64,000 nucleotides of DNA, taken from Oligoflexales bacterium (GTDB taxonomy: Bacteria; Bdellovibrionota_B; Oligoflexia; Oligoflexales; Bog-1112). Shown here piece by piece: positions 1 through 8,841 of this stretch. The position numbers were made by a program, and so were the translations under genes. The stretch's first letter is position 1, and each line of letters begins with the position of its first letter. The notes under the pieces were generated by a model. That model searched no databases, had not been told where the DNA came from, and saw nothing but the letters and a program-made list of their open reading frames with translations. The DNA lies in NCBI GenBank assembly GCA_017985985.1, contig JAGNWK010000002.1, positions 19,885 through 83,884 on the forward strand, given 5' to 3'.

Positions 1-379
1 TTTCCATGGCATCTGGGTCGAGATCCGGGTCTGCAAACTTCTCGTTGATGCGATCAAACCTGGCCAAAAGATCGACGACCTCTTTCACTCCCTGAGAAAC
101 GATCTCTTTTACTGTCAAAGATCCATCCAGATGGGGTTCTTGCTCCAAATAGCCCACACTGTAGCCGGGCGAAAGATGAGCTTCTCCAATAAAATTGGTC
201 TCAACTCCAGCCATAATTCTAAGTAAAGTACTTTTCCCAGAACCATTTAGACCCAAAACACCAATCTTAGCCCCATAGAAGTAGGACAGGGAAATCCCCT
301 TTAGGACATCCTTTGTCCCGTGGACTTTGCCCACCTTGACCATGGAGTAAATGATTTTCTTATCGTCGACTGTTGACAT
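1..379 (-). CDS. ettA: EttA-type ABC-F ATPase, N-terminal part (cut by window edge)
   Basis: Energy-dependent translational throttle protein, an ABC-F ATPase that binds the ribosomal E site and gates the first steps of elongation according to ATP/ADP. Only the first 126 codons lie in the window. The protein begins MSTVDDKKIIYSM and carries a Walker A reading GLNGSGKST followed by LLRIMAG, then GYLEQEP (Q-loop region), closely following E. coli EttA (GLNGAGKST, LLRIMAG, GYLPQEP). The ATG at 379 has a strong upstream GGGGAGAA. Other ABC-F proteins (Uup, YbiT) fit the N-terminus less well. The remaining C-terminal part lies outside the window. Confidence 0.9.
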   Translation of the reverse strand, partial: MSTVDDKKIIYSMVKVGKVHGTKDVLKGISLSYFYGAKIGVLGLNGSGKSTLLRIMAGVETNFIGEAHLSPGYSVGYLEQEPHLDGSLTVKEIVSQGVKEVVDLLARFDRINEKFADPDLDPDAME

Positions 380-575
380 ATTCTCCCCAGTTTATTTGGA
401 AACGTCTCATAAGTCATTGAATGGAGGGATATTAAGAGATTCTAAAAATCTTGTCATGCTTAATTTATTTCCTCAAATCCCGATAGATAAACTGCACCTT
501 CAGGGAGATCTTTAGAGTAAAGGTCTAAGTCAAATTTAAGATCAGCTGAGATCTTGAAAAGGTATAGTCAAGGAT
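380..575. other. Intergenic region between divergent ettA and the receiver-TPR gene
   Basis: About 196 bases separate the two divergent starts and should hold both promoters. It contains the ettA Shine-Dalgarno (complement of 381-390) and an AAGGA just before the ATG at 576. I see no convincing -35/-10 pair, hairpin or small gene. Confidence 0.4.
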
Positions 576-1955
576 ATGAGCCCACAAGATTCTTCATCAC
601 AACATGGAGCCACACTCCCCAAAAAAATTCTCGTCATAGACGATGATGAATCCATAGGAATTCTAGTCAAACAGATTCTTGAAGAGTCTGGCATTCCCAC
701 TGTAGAAGCCTTTGATCAATCATCTTCTGCATGGGATAGTGCCCAACGTGAGACCTATGATTTCATCATTATGGATTGGAAAATGCCTGAAATCAGTGGC
801 CCAGCTCTCCTCAATCGCTTCAGACATCATCCCTTCTACTATAAAGTGCCGATCATAGTTTCATCTGGATTTCTGGGTAAAGAAGACCTCGTCCTGCTCG
901 GCGAATTTTTCCTCGTCGGCAAATTTGAAAAACCCGTACAGAAAGGTTCCTTTATCAGAAAAGTTGCCGAACTATATGCAGAATTCAACTGGTTTGACAG
1001 CAAAGAAAAACAACTGACAGAAATTCTATCTCAAATGAAAAATGAGATAGATTCTTCAAACTTGATTAAAACTTTTGAGACTATTCTTTCTGAGGCTAAA
1101 AAGCCACTACCCATCGGAATTTCTGCGGCACGTATTCTTATGGCTGAAAAAAAGTATAAAGACGCAGAACATATTCTTATGTTTATTTTAGATAAATTTC
1201 CAGATTCTATTTTTGCTTTACAGGAATTAGGCAAACTCCATCTCATCAACAAATCCTACGATGCAGCTAAACGTGCATTAATGGGTGCTTTTAAAAAATC
1301 ACCGAAGAACTTGGAGAGATTAAATTTACTCGGCAATGTATCCATGCAGACGATGGAGCTCGAAGAAGCTGGGCAATATTTTAGCAAAGCTCTTGAGCTT
1401 GATCCTATGAGCAAGATGGCTCATAAGGGGAATAAAGTTATTGAAAACATAAGCACCTTCATGAGTCAAAGCGACCTCGAAGGTATTCCCCACTCTTTTG
1501 CAAGTATGCTGAACGCCGTTGGAATTTCTTTTGTCAAAAATCAAGACTTTGATAAAGGAGTCGAGCACTACAAATCTGCCTTACCTTACGTACAGGACGA
1601 AGATCTCAAAGCTAAGATTTTGTTTAACATCGCTCTAGCGTTTATACGATCGAAGAAACCCAAAGAAGCATTGCCCTGGTTACAAAAATCAGCCGGTCTA
1701 TCTGTTCAGTTTGCAAAGGCAAAAGAGCTACTGCCAAAAGTCGAGGAAATCGTAAAGAAAATTAAGGAAAAACCTGTTAAAAAAGATCTTACAGATCAGT
1801 ATGATCCCGACTCACCATCAGACACTGAGTTCCCCATTCATGATGATATGAGTGGCTTGGAGCCAAGTTTCGAAGATGATCTCCTAAGCCATAATGACCT
1901 TGCCTCCGATGATAACGATGAATATTTCCCCTCTGGTAAAAATCCCATTATTTAG
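576..1955 (+). CDS. Response regulator receiver domain with TPR repeats
   Basis: A 459-residue cytoplasmic protein. Residues 16-135 form a CheY-like receiver: acidic pocket IDDDE (21-25), phosphoacceptor D67 in MDWKMPEISG, and the conserved Lys-Pro at K119-P120. Residues about 150-390 are helical and read as TPR repeats (for example LQELGKLHLINKSYDAAKRA and LLGNVSMQTMELEEAGQYF). The last 60 residues are acidic and low in complexity. There is no DNA-binding or enzymatic output domain, so output is probably protein-protein contact through the TPRs. No cognate kinase is adjacent. The start ATG has AAGGA seven bases upstream. The stop codon lies inside a truncated copy of a dispersed palindromic repeat (1953-2010). 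Confidence 0.85.
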   Translation: MSPQDSSSQHGATLPKKILVIDDDESIGILVKQILEESGIPTVEAFDQSSSAWDSAQRETYDFIIMDWKMPEISGPALLNRFRHHPFYYKVPIIVSSGFLGKEDLVLLGEFFLVGKFEKPVQKGSFIRKVAELYAEFNWFDSKEKQLTEILSQMKNEIDSSNLIKTFETILSEAKKPLPIGISAARILMAEKKYKDAEHILMFILDKFPDSIFALQELGKLHLINKSYDAAKRALMGAFKKSPKNLERLNLLGNVSMQTMELEEAGQYFSKALELDPMSKMAHKGNKVIENISTFMSQSDLEGIPHSFASMLNAVGISFVKNQDFDKGVEHYKSALPYVQDEDLKAKILFNIALAFIRSKKPKEALPWLQKSAGLSVQFAKAKELLPKVEEIVKKIKEKPVKKDLTDQYDPDSPSDTEFPIHDDMSGLEPSFEDDLLSHNDLASDDNDEYFPSGKNPII

Positions 1956-2010
1956 GAACGATCCCACAAGTCGTCTAGCTGCGTTATTTCCATCGCTGCG
2001 CTGTCGTTCA
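1953..2010. repeat. Truncated copy of palindromic repeat family 1
   Basis: The sequence starting TAGGAACGATCCCACAAG and continuing through TCGTCTAGCTGCGTTATTT matches, with a few differences, the reverse complement of the right end of the full element at 54086-54211. Similarity stops near CGCTGCGCTG (about 2003-2010). It lies at the 3' end of the receiver-TPR gene and supplies that gene's stop codon. The other arm of the palindrome is absent, so this is a decayed or partial copy. Confidence 0.7.
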
Positions 2011-2111
2011 TCGTATATTTCCTTGATAGGAAGTGGCTGCCCCTGTGAAACTGTGAATATCATTGGTTTTACACCAGCTGCACATTTTTCCAGTAAACCT
2101 GCTTCTTGCTG

Positions 2112-2615
2112 CTATAGCCTATATTTCTGCTTCAACTTTTCTTCAACAAGCAGAGGGACGAGTTGCGAGAGACTGCCTCCCAATTTAGCAATCTCTTTCA
2201 CCAACGAGGAGGAGATGTGACTGAGATCTTGACGTGTTGGGATAAACATCGTCTCAAGATCCTTACACAGCGTGCGATTCATCATTGCCATCTGCATCTC
2301 ATAGACAAAATCAGCCTCAGTTCTCAGCCCTCTCAGCAGAACATGTGCTTTTTGGGAAAGAGCATGTTCGATCGCTAAACCGGAAAAAGAAGATATCCGG
2401 ATATTAGAGCTGATTCCTTTGCAGACCTCCTCGAGAATGCGTGTTCGCTCTAATACGCTAAACTCCTCTTTTTTTGTCGCGTTGTTGCCGATACTCACGA
2501 CAAGCTCGTCGAAAATTTTACTCCCTCTCTCGATGATATCTAGGTGCCCATAGGTAAGGGGATCAAAAGTACCTACATAAATTGCAATTTTAGGACTCGA
2601 AACTTTGGCCTTCAT
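2112..2615 (-). CDS. coaD: Phosphopantetheine adenylyltransferase
   Basis: Catalyses ATP + 4'-phosphopantetheine to dephospho-CoA + PPi, the penultimate step of CoA synthesis. The 167-residue protein carries the nucleotidyltransferase signature GTFDPLTYGHLDII (T/HxGH), LLRGLRTEADF and the late ISSSLVKEI motif, all typical of bacterial CoaD, and has the family's usual length. I place the start at the ATG at 2615, which has GGAGAA ten bases upstream. An in-frame ATG at 2654 would add 13 residues not found in the family. The gene overlaps the end of rsmD by 26 bases, and rsmD-coaD is a common bacterial pair. Confidence 0.95.
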   Translation of the reverse strand: MKAKVSSPKIAIYVGTFDPLTYGHLDIIERGSKIFDELVVSIGNNATKKEEFSVLERTRILEEVCKGISSNIRISSFSGLAIEHALSQKAHVLLRGLRTEADFVYEMQMAMMNRTLCKDLETMFIPTRQDLSHISSSLVKEIAKLGGSLSQLVPLLVEEKLKQKYRL

Positions 2616-3225
2616 TTGGTTTTTTTCTCCATATGAGAATCGCTGTATCACCATATTTCTTGCGTTTCAAACATTCCCACCCCCCCCTGCTAAAACATGC
2701 ATCTCCGTGCCTCGCCTCATGGGCCTGAAGCTGCTTAGAGCTGAGCTCGCAGAGGAATATCGTCTCCTCCTCGACGAACGAGAGCACACCAAGGAGGTTT
2801 TCAATGATAGCAACACCTTCATCATAGGGCGGATCAGCCCAGAACATGAGTTTTGAATGTTTAGGAAGCAGGGACTTCATCTCGCTGCGTTGCAGATGAG
2901 TGATGTCTTTAGAGATCACTTTGATGGGATGGGGGTCTATATCCTGCTTTTTAAATCTAAGCACAGCGTTTTTAATATTTTCTTTGAGCGCTTTTTCAGC
3001 TTGCTTGTCCGTCTCTACGAACAAGCAACCCTGAGCTCCTGAGCTCAGCATCTGGAGCCCGACGGAACCACTCCCGGCAAAGAAGTCAACAAAAGTCACA
3101 TCTTCGAGATCTGCGCCGAGCAGATGAACAAGAGACTCTCTCACTCGACTTGAAGTCGGACGGGTGCTTTGTCCAGAAGGAGTCCGCAAAGCCATTCCGC
3201 GAAGGAATCCAAGGCCTATTTTCAT
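2590..3225 (-). CDS. rsmD: 16S rRNA (guanine(966)-N(2))-methyltransferase
   Basis: SAM-dependent methyltransferase that modifies G966 of 16S rRNA during 30S assembly. Features seen: N-terminal GFLRGMALRTPSG and RPTSSRVRESLVHLL (family hallmark, usually RPTxDRVRExLF), SAM-binding VDFFAGSGSVGLQ, the acidic motif FVETD, and the catalytic-type DPPYDEG (usually DPPY/F). Its length of 211 residues is close to the usual 190-200. It is the first gene of a two-gene unit with coaD. It is divergent from speA; the 143 bases between them should carry both promoters. Confidence 0.93.
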   Translation of the reverse strand: MKIGLGFLRGMALRTPSGQSTRPTSSRVRESLVHLLGADLEDVTFVDFFAGSGSVGLQMLSSGAQGCLFVETDKQAEKALKENIKNAVLRFKKQDIDPHPIKVISKDITHLQRSEMKSLLPKHSKLMFWADPPYDEGVAIIENLLGVLSFVEEETIFLCELSSKQLQAHEARHGDACFSRGGWECLKRKKYGDTAILIWRKKPNEGQSFES

Positions 3226-3368
3226 GTTTACACCTATAGTCTTTTATTATAAACAGGGAGCCTGGTTAAGCCATTAAAAACAAGCTACCTAGACCCCTGT
3301 TATGATTAGATTTTTCCTGGAGAGATCTCTTATCACGCAGCCTTTTACACAGAGGAACTAAAGAAGAA

Positions 3369-5303
3369 ATGAGCATTCGCCAACTACACGAATCTATAGA
3401 GCACGCAGGCATCGCAGAGTGGGGAGCCGGTTATTTCTCTATAGATAAGGCTGGTCATGTGGTTTGCACGCCTCATGGCAAAGACAAAGGCAGCGTATCA
3501 CTGCCTGAACTTATTCAACAAGCTAAAAAGCAGTCCGTATCAACCCCAATGATCGTTCGCTTCCCTCAAATTATTAAGAGTCAGATGCAAAAAATGCACC
3601 TAGCTTTTAAGAACGCGGTTCATGAATTTAACTATCATGGACATCATTTCGGGGTCTTCCCTTTTAAGGTGAACCAACGTCGAGAATTCATCGACGCCAT
3701 CGTCTCCTGCGGCGAAGATCTCCACTGGGGGCTCGAAGCTGGGAGCAAGACTGAATTTGTGGCAGCGCTCAGCTACCCGATCAGCAAAGATGCTCTGTTC
3801 ATTTGCAATGGTTTCAAAGACTCTGAATTTGTAGATATGGCATTTATTGCTTCTACACTAGGCCGACGAGTTGTCCTGGTTGTAGAAGGCCCCGATGAGC
3901 TCGAGCTCATCATCCAACACATGAAAAAACCTGGTATGGATCTCAGCCGCTGTCCTGAAATAGGACTGAGAGTCCGCCTCTATAGCAAAGGAGCTGGCAA
4001 ATGGGAGAACTCCTCCGGGCAGTCCTCTAAATTTGGACTCACCGCTGTCGAGATCATGCATGCCCTGAGCCTCATAGAAGAAAACAACCTCAAGTCTCGA
4101 CTGACCATGCTGCACTTCCACATAGGCTCTCAAATCACAGCGATCAAGAGATTCAAAGACGCCCTGCGAGAAGCGGCTAGAGTTTACAGTAAAATCATCA
4201 AGTTAGGCTTCACCCCCTCCCTCTTGAATATAGGTGGTGGGGTAGGTGTCGACTATGATGGAAGTCAAACGTCGTCTATGTCGAGTGCAAATTACACTCT
4301 TCAAGAATTTGCCAACGATGCTGTCTACGTCATCGGCGAAGTCTGCAAAAATGAAGATGTCCGTTGCCCACACATCGTGACAGAGTCCGGACGAGCGATC
4401 GCTGCCTATCACTCCGTTGTCGTAACCGATATTCGTGAAGTGCAAGGAGAAGAAAGCTTGGAAGGCATCATCAGTCCAAAATTCAGACCCAACCTTCAAG
4501 AGGCCCATAAAAGCATCGTTGAAATAGACTACATCTTGAAGAACATCAGCAGTAAGAACTTCAGCGAATACTACCATGACGCTGTCGAGCTCAATGATGA
4601 CCTCTTCACTCTCTTCAATTTGGGTTACATCAGCCTAAAAGAAAGAGCTATCGCAGAAGACCTTTTCCACAAAATATGCTTAAAAACGCTATCTTTTGCC
4701 TCATCTCTTAAGCATCCTCCGGAAGAGTTTGTCTCTCTGCAAAAACTGAAAGTTGCGAAGTATCTCGCAAACTTCTCCATTTTTCAGTCCATCCCCGACT
4801 CCTGGGCCGTCGACCAACTTTTCCCAATTTTGCCTCTCTCAAGGCACTTAGAGAAGCCCACTCATAAAGGGACCATCGTCGATATCACTTGCGATAGTGA
4901 TGGCTGCCTCGATCGCTTTATTGATAGAAGACAAGAGAGAAATTCCCTCGACCTTCATAGTCCAAACGGGGAGCCCTACTACCTTGGATTCTTCCTCGTG
5001 GGAGCCTATCAGGAAAGTCTTGCTAACGAGCACAATCTGTTCGGAGCCATTCACGAAGTAGAAGTACTTCTCAAGGAAGATCAGACCTGGGAGATCACAA
5101 AAGTCACGCAGGGAGACCCCATCAAAGAGCTCCTGATCTGCCGAAACTACTCCATAGAAGAACTGATGGAAAACTATAAATGTTTCGTAAGTGAAGCTGT
5201 CGAAACGGGACGGATTAATAAAGAAGAGGCATCTGACATCATCCATAAGATTTCAGAATGCTTCAACTTATATCCCTATCTCAAAGAGGAGGGCGTAATG
5301 TGA
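3369..5303 (+). CDS. speA: Biosynthetic arginine decarboxylase
   Basis: PLP enzyme converting arginine to agmatine and CO2, the entry to putrescine and spermidine through agmatine. It is 644 residues long (E. coli SpeA is 658). The PLP lysine is K100 in FPFKVNQ, the phosphate-binding glycines are 289-291 in LNIGGGVGVDYDG, HFHIGSQ occurs near 250, and the C-terminal catalytic-site motif SDGCLDRFID is near 515. The insertion and helical C-terminal region typical of SpeA, unlike LysA or ornithine decarboxylases, are present. Purine-rich AAAGAAG precedes the ATG. No speB or spermidine gene is adjacent, so the gene appears monocistronic. Confidence 0.96.
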   Translation: MSIRQLHESIEHAGIAEWGAGYFSIDKAGHVVCTPHGKDKGSVSLPELIQQAKKQSVSTPMIVRFPQIIKSQMQKMHLAFKNAVHEFNYHGHHFGVFPFKVNQRREFIDAIVSCGEDLHWGLEAGSKTEFVAALSYPISKDALFICNGFKDSEFVDMAFIASTLGRRVVLVVEGPDELELIIQHMKKPGMDLSRCPEIGLRVRLYSKGAGKWENSSGQSSKFGLTAVEIMHALSLIEENNLKSRLTMLHFHIGSQITAIKRFKDALREAARVYSKIIKLGFTPSLLNIGGGVGVDYDGSQTSSMSSANYTLQEFANDAVYVIGEVCKNEDVRCPHIVTESGRAIAAYHSVVVTDIREVQGEESLEGIISPKFRPNLQEAHKSIVEIDYILKNISSKNFSEYYHDAVELNDDLFTLFNLGYISLKERAIAEDLFHKICLKTLSFASSLKHPPEEFVSLQKLKVAKYLANFSIFQSIPDSWAVDQLFPILPLSRHLEKPTHKGTIVDITCDSDGCLDRFIDRRQERNSLDLHSPNGEPYYLGFFLVGAYQESLANEHNLFGAIHEVEVLLKEDQTWEITKVTQGDPIKELLICRNYSIEELMENYKCFVSEAVETGRINKEEASDIIHKISECFNLYPYLKEEGVM

Positions 5304-5376
5304 TAAAGCTTTTTATATTTTTTCCGAAGGGTTAAAATATAGGAGCTTCTTCCCAGATTTAAGTATAGAGGTCCAT

Positions 5377-5859
5377 ATGGCTCTGAACTACCGCATAGAA
5401 AACAACCCTCAAGGGGATACAGTCCACTTCACGGGAAAGATTAATGAGGATGCAGAGCTTACTTTCGCTGACCTTGCTAAAAACAAAGTTGCGAACCACT
5501 GTACCTTTAATCTTAAAGAAATTGAGATGATCAACAGCTGTGGAGTTCGAGCTTGGATCAATTTTTTAAGGCTCATTGAAAAGGGCCGCGAGATTGTCCT
5601 TGCTGAATGCACTCCAGAAATTGTCAGTCAGATCAATATGATTCCTCACTTCAAAGGCACAGCAAAGGTTCAATCTCTATACGCTAGTTACATCTGTGAA
5701 GACTGCGACACTCACAAATTAGAGATGTTCACCCAGGGGGTGAACATGCCTCTTTCTCCAGATCAAAAACTTCCAGAAGTAATCTGTCCGAACTGTAAAA
5801 AACCAATGGAAATGGAAGAGCTCGAAGACGAATTTTTTGCTTGGGTCTCAGGGGCCTAG
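5377..5859 (+). CDS. STAS-like protein with C-terminal zinc ribbon
   Basis: A 160-residue cytoplasmic protein. Residues 1-100 resemble a STAS/anti-sigma-antagonist fold: an alternating strand pattern, then EIEMINSCGVRAWI at the position of the STAS phosphorylation loop, with S54-C55-G56 replacing the usual DSxG. Residues 100-150 carry two CxxC pairs, C107/C110 (CEDC) and C137/C140 (CPNC), spaced like a zinc ribbon. The start has AGAGG nine bases upstream. It is 71 bases ahead of a diguanylate cyclase on the same strand and may share its transcript. The combination suggests a regulatory scaffold; no specific function is recognised. Confidence 0.6.
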   Translation: MALNYRIENNPQGDTVHFTGKINEDAELTFADLAKNKVANHCTFNLKEIEMINSCGVRAWINFLRLIEKGREIVLAECTPEIVSQINMIPHFKGTAKVQSLYASYICEDCDTHKLEMFTQGVNMPLSPDQKLPEVICPNCKKPMEMEELEDEFFAWVSGA

Positions 5860-5930
5860 CGCTAAATACAGTGCCTGATACACCTTATGCCTTCTAAATC
5901 GAATTTACAGTGAAGTAAGGGGGTTAGACT

Positions 5931-6935
5931 GTGAGCCAGTATACGACTCAGATTGACGCTTCGACTCCTAGTTCTAGTTCAGCAGATACTCCAGCGGGTA
6001 ATAGCAATGACCAGCTTGTTCTTGAAATGTTTAAGGTGCATGAACTATTCTGTAAAGCTGTTTTAGACGCCTATGTCTTGATGGGAAAAAACGGTAAGAT
6101 ACTAAAATTCAACCCTCTTTTTTCCATGCTCTTGGGGAAAAAACAAAAACAGATCCTTAAATCGGGCTCACTCGAAGAACTCATTAACTTCCAGATCAAT
6201 GGGGGCGCCTTCACCCTCAAGGATCTCTATCAATATTCCCAACCAACACGATTGGATGAAGTAAGAGGATCCACAGAGCTTAGCCCAGACCTCAACCTCA
6301 TCGTAGGGGTCTTCCCGTTCGTCAGTGGTGGAGAGACGGTCGGTATCTTTATGCTCCTACGGGACGTCACCGCTGAGACCAACCTACAGGACAAATATAA
6401 AGTCAAATCTACACAGTCGATCACCGATAAGTTAACAGGCCTATACAATCGAGCCTACTTTGACCAATATCTACCTGAAGCCATCAAACAGGTGGAGAGT
6501 CGAGGTGAACGTGAGCGCGCGCACCTCTCTATTATCATGGCTGATATTGATCATTTCAAAAAAATAAATGACAACTACGGCCATCTTGCTGGGGATTACG
6601 TCCTTGAAAACGTAAGTGCCGTCTTCAGCAGTATCTTCCGTAAGACAGACGTCATTTGCCGCTATGGGGGGGAAGAGTTCCTGGCCATCCTTCCCTCTAC
6701 CGATAAGGAGGAGGCGTTTCAAGCAGCAGAAAAGCTGCGCAAGGCTGTTGCTGCAGGTGTCTATGAATTCAATGGGGTTAAAATTCCGGTTACGATCAGT
6801 ATGGGCGTTGCCGAGATAGACGTCGGTAAAGAAATAGCCTCTCAAGCCCTAGCCCGAGCAGATGCCGCCCTCTACCACTCTAAAGAGAGTGGACGGAACA
6901 AGGTCAGCGTCAACGATAAAGGCGCTATAAGATAG
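5931..6935 (+). CDS. PAS-GGDEF diguanylate cyclase
   Basis: Makes cyclic di-GMP from two GTP. Residues 1-30 are Ser/Thr rich. About 35-150 look like a PAS sensor (YVLMGKNGKILKFNPLF, then LLRDVTAE). The GGDEF domain begins at DKLTGLYNRAYFD (167-179), with metal-binding MADIDHFKKIND and active-site GGEEF at 246-250. An intact inhibitory I-site, R237-K-T-D240, lies exactly five residues before GGEEF, so product inhibition is expected. The start is GTG at 5931 with AAGGGGG eight bases upstream. There are no membrane segments. The 3' end overlaps the convergent 6925-8796 gene by 11 bases. Confidence 0.92.
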   Translation: MSQYTTQIDASTPSSSSADTPAGNSNDQLVLEMFKVHELFCKAVLDAYVLMGKNGKILKFNPLFSMLLGKKQKQILKSGSLEELINFQINGGAFTLKDLYQYSQPTRLDEVRGSTELSPDLNLIVGVFPFVSGGETVGIFMLLRDVTAETNLQDKYKVKSTQSITDKLTGLYNRAYFDQYLPEAIKQVESRGERERAHLSIIMADIDHFKKINDNYGHLAGDYVLENVSAVFSSIFRKTDVICRYGGEEFLAILPSTDKEEAFQAAEKLRKAVAAGVYEFNGVKIPVTISMGVAEIDVGKEIASQALARADAALYHSKESGRNKVSVNDKGAIR

Positions 6936-8796
6936 TTTCTGGGTGAACCGGCTGCGCAGCTTCACCCAGACTCCCTCCTTGCAACAAGCTAGGACTCAAG
7001 TCCTTCGATTTTTTCCAAGAAATAGCGATAGCATAACTTCCCTCAACAGTAGGGAGTTGTGTTACTCGTATTCCAAAAGCTTCCAGGAGACGAGATGCTT
7101 CCCTGATTTGCCTTAGATATTTTTCATCCCTTTGGAAGTTTACAAGACCACGCTCATCGACAATAGAAAGAGTGAGCATTTGAAGTTCATCCCTCTCTCT
7201 TTGTTTAAAAACGAGAGTTAGAGATTTATCACGTAAAGAGTTCTGTGCTCGGATTGCTTGAAAAAGTTTAAAAAACACAGCTACCCAAAGGGATGGATTG
7301 GGAGGGATCGGTAGAACCAAATTTCCTACTGTCTCAACTCTTAGTTTAAACGGGACATATTCTAACTCTAATTGTAAGATCTCCTGAGCTTTTTGCGTAA
7401 CATGTTCAAACGAGGAGCTCTCCATTTGATCTTGATCCACAACGGTGAAGCCATACCAATTAGAAAATAATGAGTAAGGCCACTTGCTCTGCTCAGATAG
7501 TTTACTGAATTCAATTTTGATGATACTAAAAAAAGAAAGTAAAGACTCCAGATGAGAACTTAAGTAAAGAATTTGCTCGTCTAACTCCGTAAGAGAGACA
7601 TGCTGCCGGGAAGGTGTTTCATAGAGAGTTCTTATAAATTTTCTGGCACCAAATTGATCGATTCCCTCTTTCCAGTTTCGCAAGAAACTTAGGATTTCAC
7701 CCGTTTTTTCCTCTAGCCCACTATCTAAGCAAACTCGAATATCCTCTAGACCATGCTCCAAAGACTGTAACTTCTCCATAAGGAGAAGAATGTGCTTCTC
7801 AACACTGTTTTTCAAGCTGATCCCTAAAGACGGTTCATTGAATAGATCCTCAAAAGTCTTAATTCTAGCTTTCATGTCATGGAGCAGAAACTCCTGCTCT
7901 TTAAGCTTAGAAGAGAGGGGATTCCTCTCTGATGATTCAGAGCTGGTATCGGCTGACAAACCTTTATAGGGGGCAAAATTCGGCTCGTCTTTAGGAATCT
8001 GGGCTGCGAGCCTCTCCTCTTGCTGAGAACGTCGAATGGCAACCAAGATAAACATAGAGGCTAAAAGACAGAACAGGAGGGTGACAAAATTCCCTAAAGG
8101 GGTTTTAAAAACTTGGATCTTTTCTTTTAGGACTTCTTTATAAACATGTGATTCAGAAAAAAGAGCTGGTCGGATAGAAGCAGAGCCTGAGCCTTCTACA
8201 AAAAAGAATCTTCGTCCCAAGTCCACACTATTTTCAGCAACAGCAACGACATGAAGCTCAGAAAGAGACAGGGCCTCTTTCAAAAAGGGATAGGTCTGTA
8301 CCCAGTCATGGTCAAGGAGAACCTGACCTGTAAGCCAAAAATTTTTATTCTCAGCCAGCTTCATCTTCTTAGAAAAGGACAAGAACAACTGATCTGGGAT
8401 ACCTGTCTGTCCCCATTGAAATCCTTCCTGTATCGGACAGGAAGGATTAGGAACCTTCTTATAGTGAGCTTTCGATAATGGCTCGCACTGCTCATCCAGC
8501 AAGAGAATTTGGTCTATCTGACCATATTTGATCCGTCCGAGCATATTTTTCTGCATGGAATTGGGAAGACCAAGCTCTATGGGACTTAGAACCGATGTAT
8601 CCATGGCAAGATTATCAATATGAGAACTAAGAGTCATGCGAGTTGAATGAAGAGCAAATGAAAACGCTTCTTTGCTCTTTTCTAAACCAAGCCATGTCTC
8701 ATCAAGATACTGGTTTACAGGAAGGGACAGAATCGCAAGAAGGGAAAAGACAAGAGAGAAGATGAGCGGCAGACGCCCCCTTGGCGTTGTTTTCAT
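6925..8796 (-). CDS. Membrane protein with coiled coil and degenerate histidine-kinase-like C-terminus
   Basis: A 623-residue protein. One membrane segment near residues 10-28 (PLIFSLVFSLLAILSLPV), about 200 extracytoplasmic residues, and a second segment near 235-253 (VTLLFCLLASMFILVAI). A long charged helical stretch follows. The last 150 residues have the layout of a kinase ATP-binding domain: LWVAVFFKLFQAIRAQ where the N box would be, and a final SYAIAISWKK strand. The N-box Asn, the glycine boxes and a phosphoacceptor His motif are not apparent, so it is probably a sensor without kinase activity. The start ATG at 8796 has GGAG upstream. It lies 45 bases after actF and is probably the last gene of the act operon. 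Function unknown. Confidence 0.55.
   Translation of the reverse strand: MKTTPRGRLPLIFSLVFSLLAILSLPVNQYLDETWLGLEKSKEAFSFALHSTRMTLSSHIDNLAMDTSVLSPIELGLPNSMQKNMLGRIKYGQIDQILLLDEQCEPLSKAHYKKVPNPSCPIQEGFQWGQTGIPDQLFLSFSKKMKLAENKNFWLTGQVLLDHDWVQTYPFLKEALSLSELHVVAVAENSVDLGRRFFFVEGSGSASIRPALFSESHVYKEVLKEKIQVFKTPLGNFVTLLFCLLASMFILVAIRRSQQEERLAAQIPKDEPNFAPYKGLSADTSSESSERNPLSSKLKEQEFLLHDMKARIKTFEDLFNEPSLGISLKNSVEKHILLLMEKLQSLEHGLEDIRVCLDSGLEEKTGEILSFLRNWKEGIDQFGARKFIRTLYETPSRQHVSLTELDEQILYLSSHLESLLSFFSIIKIEFSKLSEQSKWPYSLFSNWYGFTVVDQDQMESSSFEHVTQKAQEILQLELEYVPFKLRVETVGNLVLPIPPNPSLWVAVFFKLFQAIRAQNSLRDKSLTLVFKQRERDELQMLTLSIVDERGLVNFQRDEKYLRQIREASRLLEAFGIRVTQLPTVEGSYAIAISWKKSKDLSPSLLQGGSLGEAAQPVHPETIL
6939..6969. 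terminator. Hairpin between convergent genes
   Basis: CTGGGTGAA (6939-6947) pairs perfectly with TTCACCCAG (6961-6969) around a GC-rich palindromic core GCTGCGCAGC. It begins four bases after the diguanylate cyclase stop and lies inside the last codons of the opposing gene. No T-run follows on either side, so classic intrinsic termination is uncertain. The core resembles hairpins at 31520-31556 and 31724-31758. Confidence 0.5.
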
Positions 8797-8841
8797 CAAA
8801 TTATTCTCCGCATCTGGCTTAGTCTTGGGAAGGGCACTCTC

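Noticed and set aside
1894..2220. Plus-strand ORF between the receiver-TPR gene and coaD
   Set aside because: It overlaps both real genes and the repeat fragment and has no ribosome site or recognisable domain.
2616..2654. Longer coaD starting at 2654
   Set aside because: The additional residues are unlike CoaD N-termini, and the ATG at 2615 has the better ribosome site.
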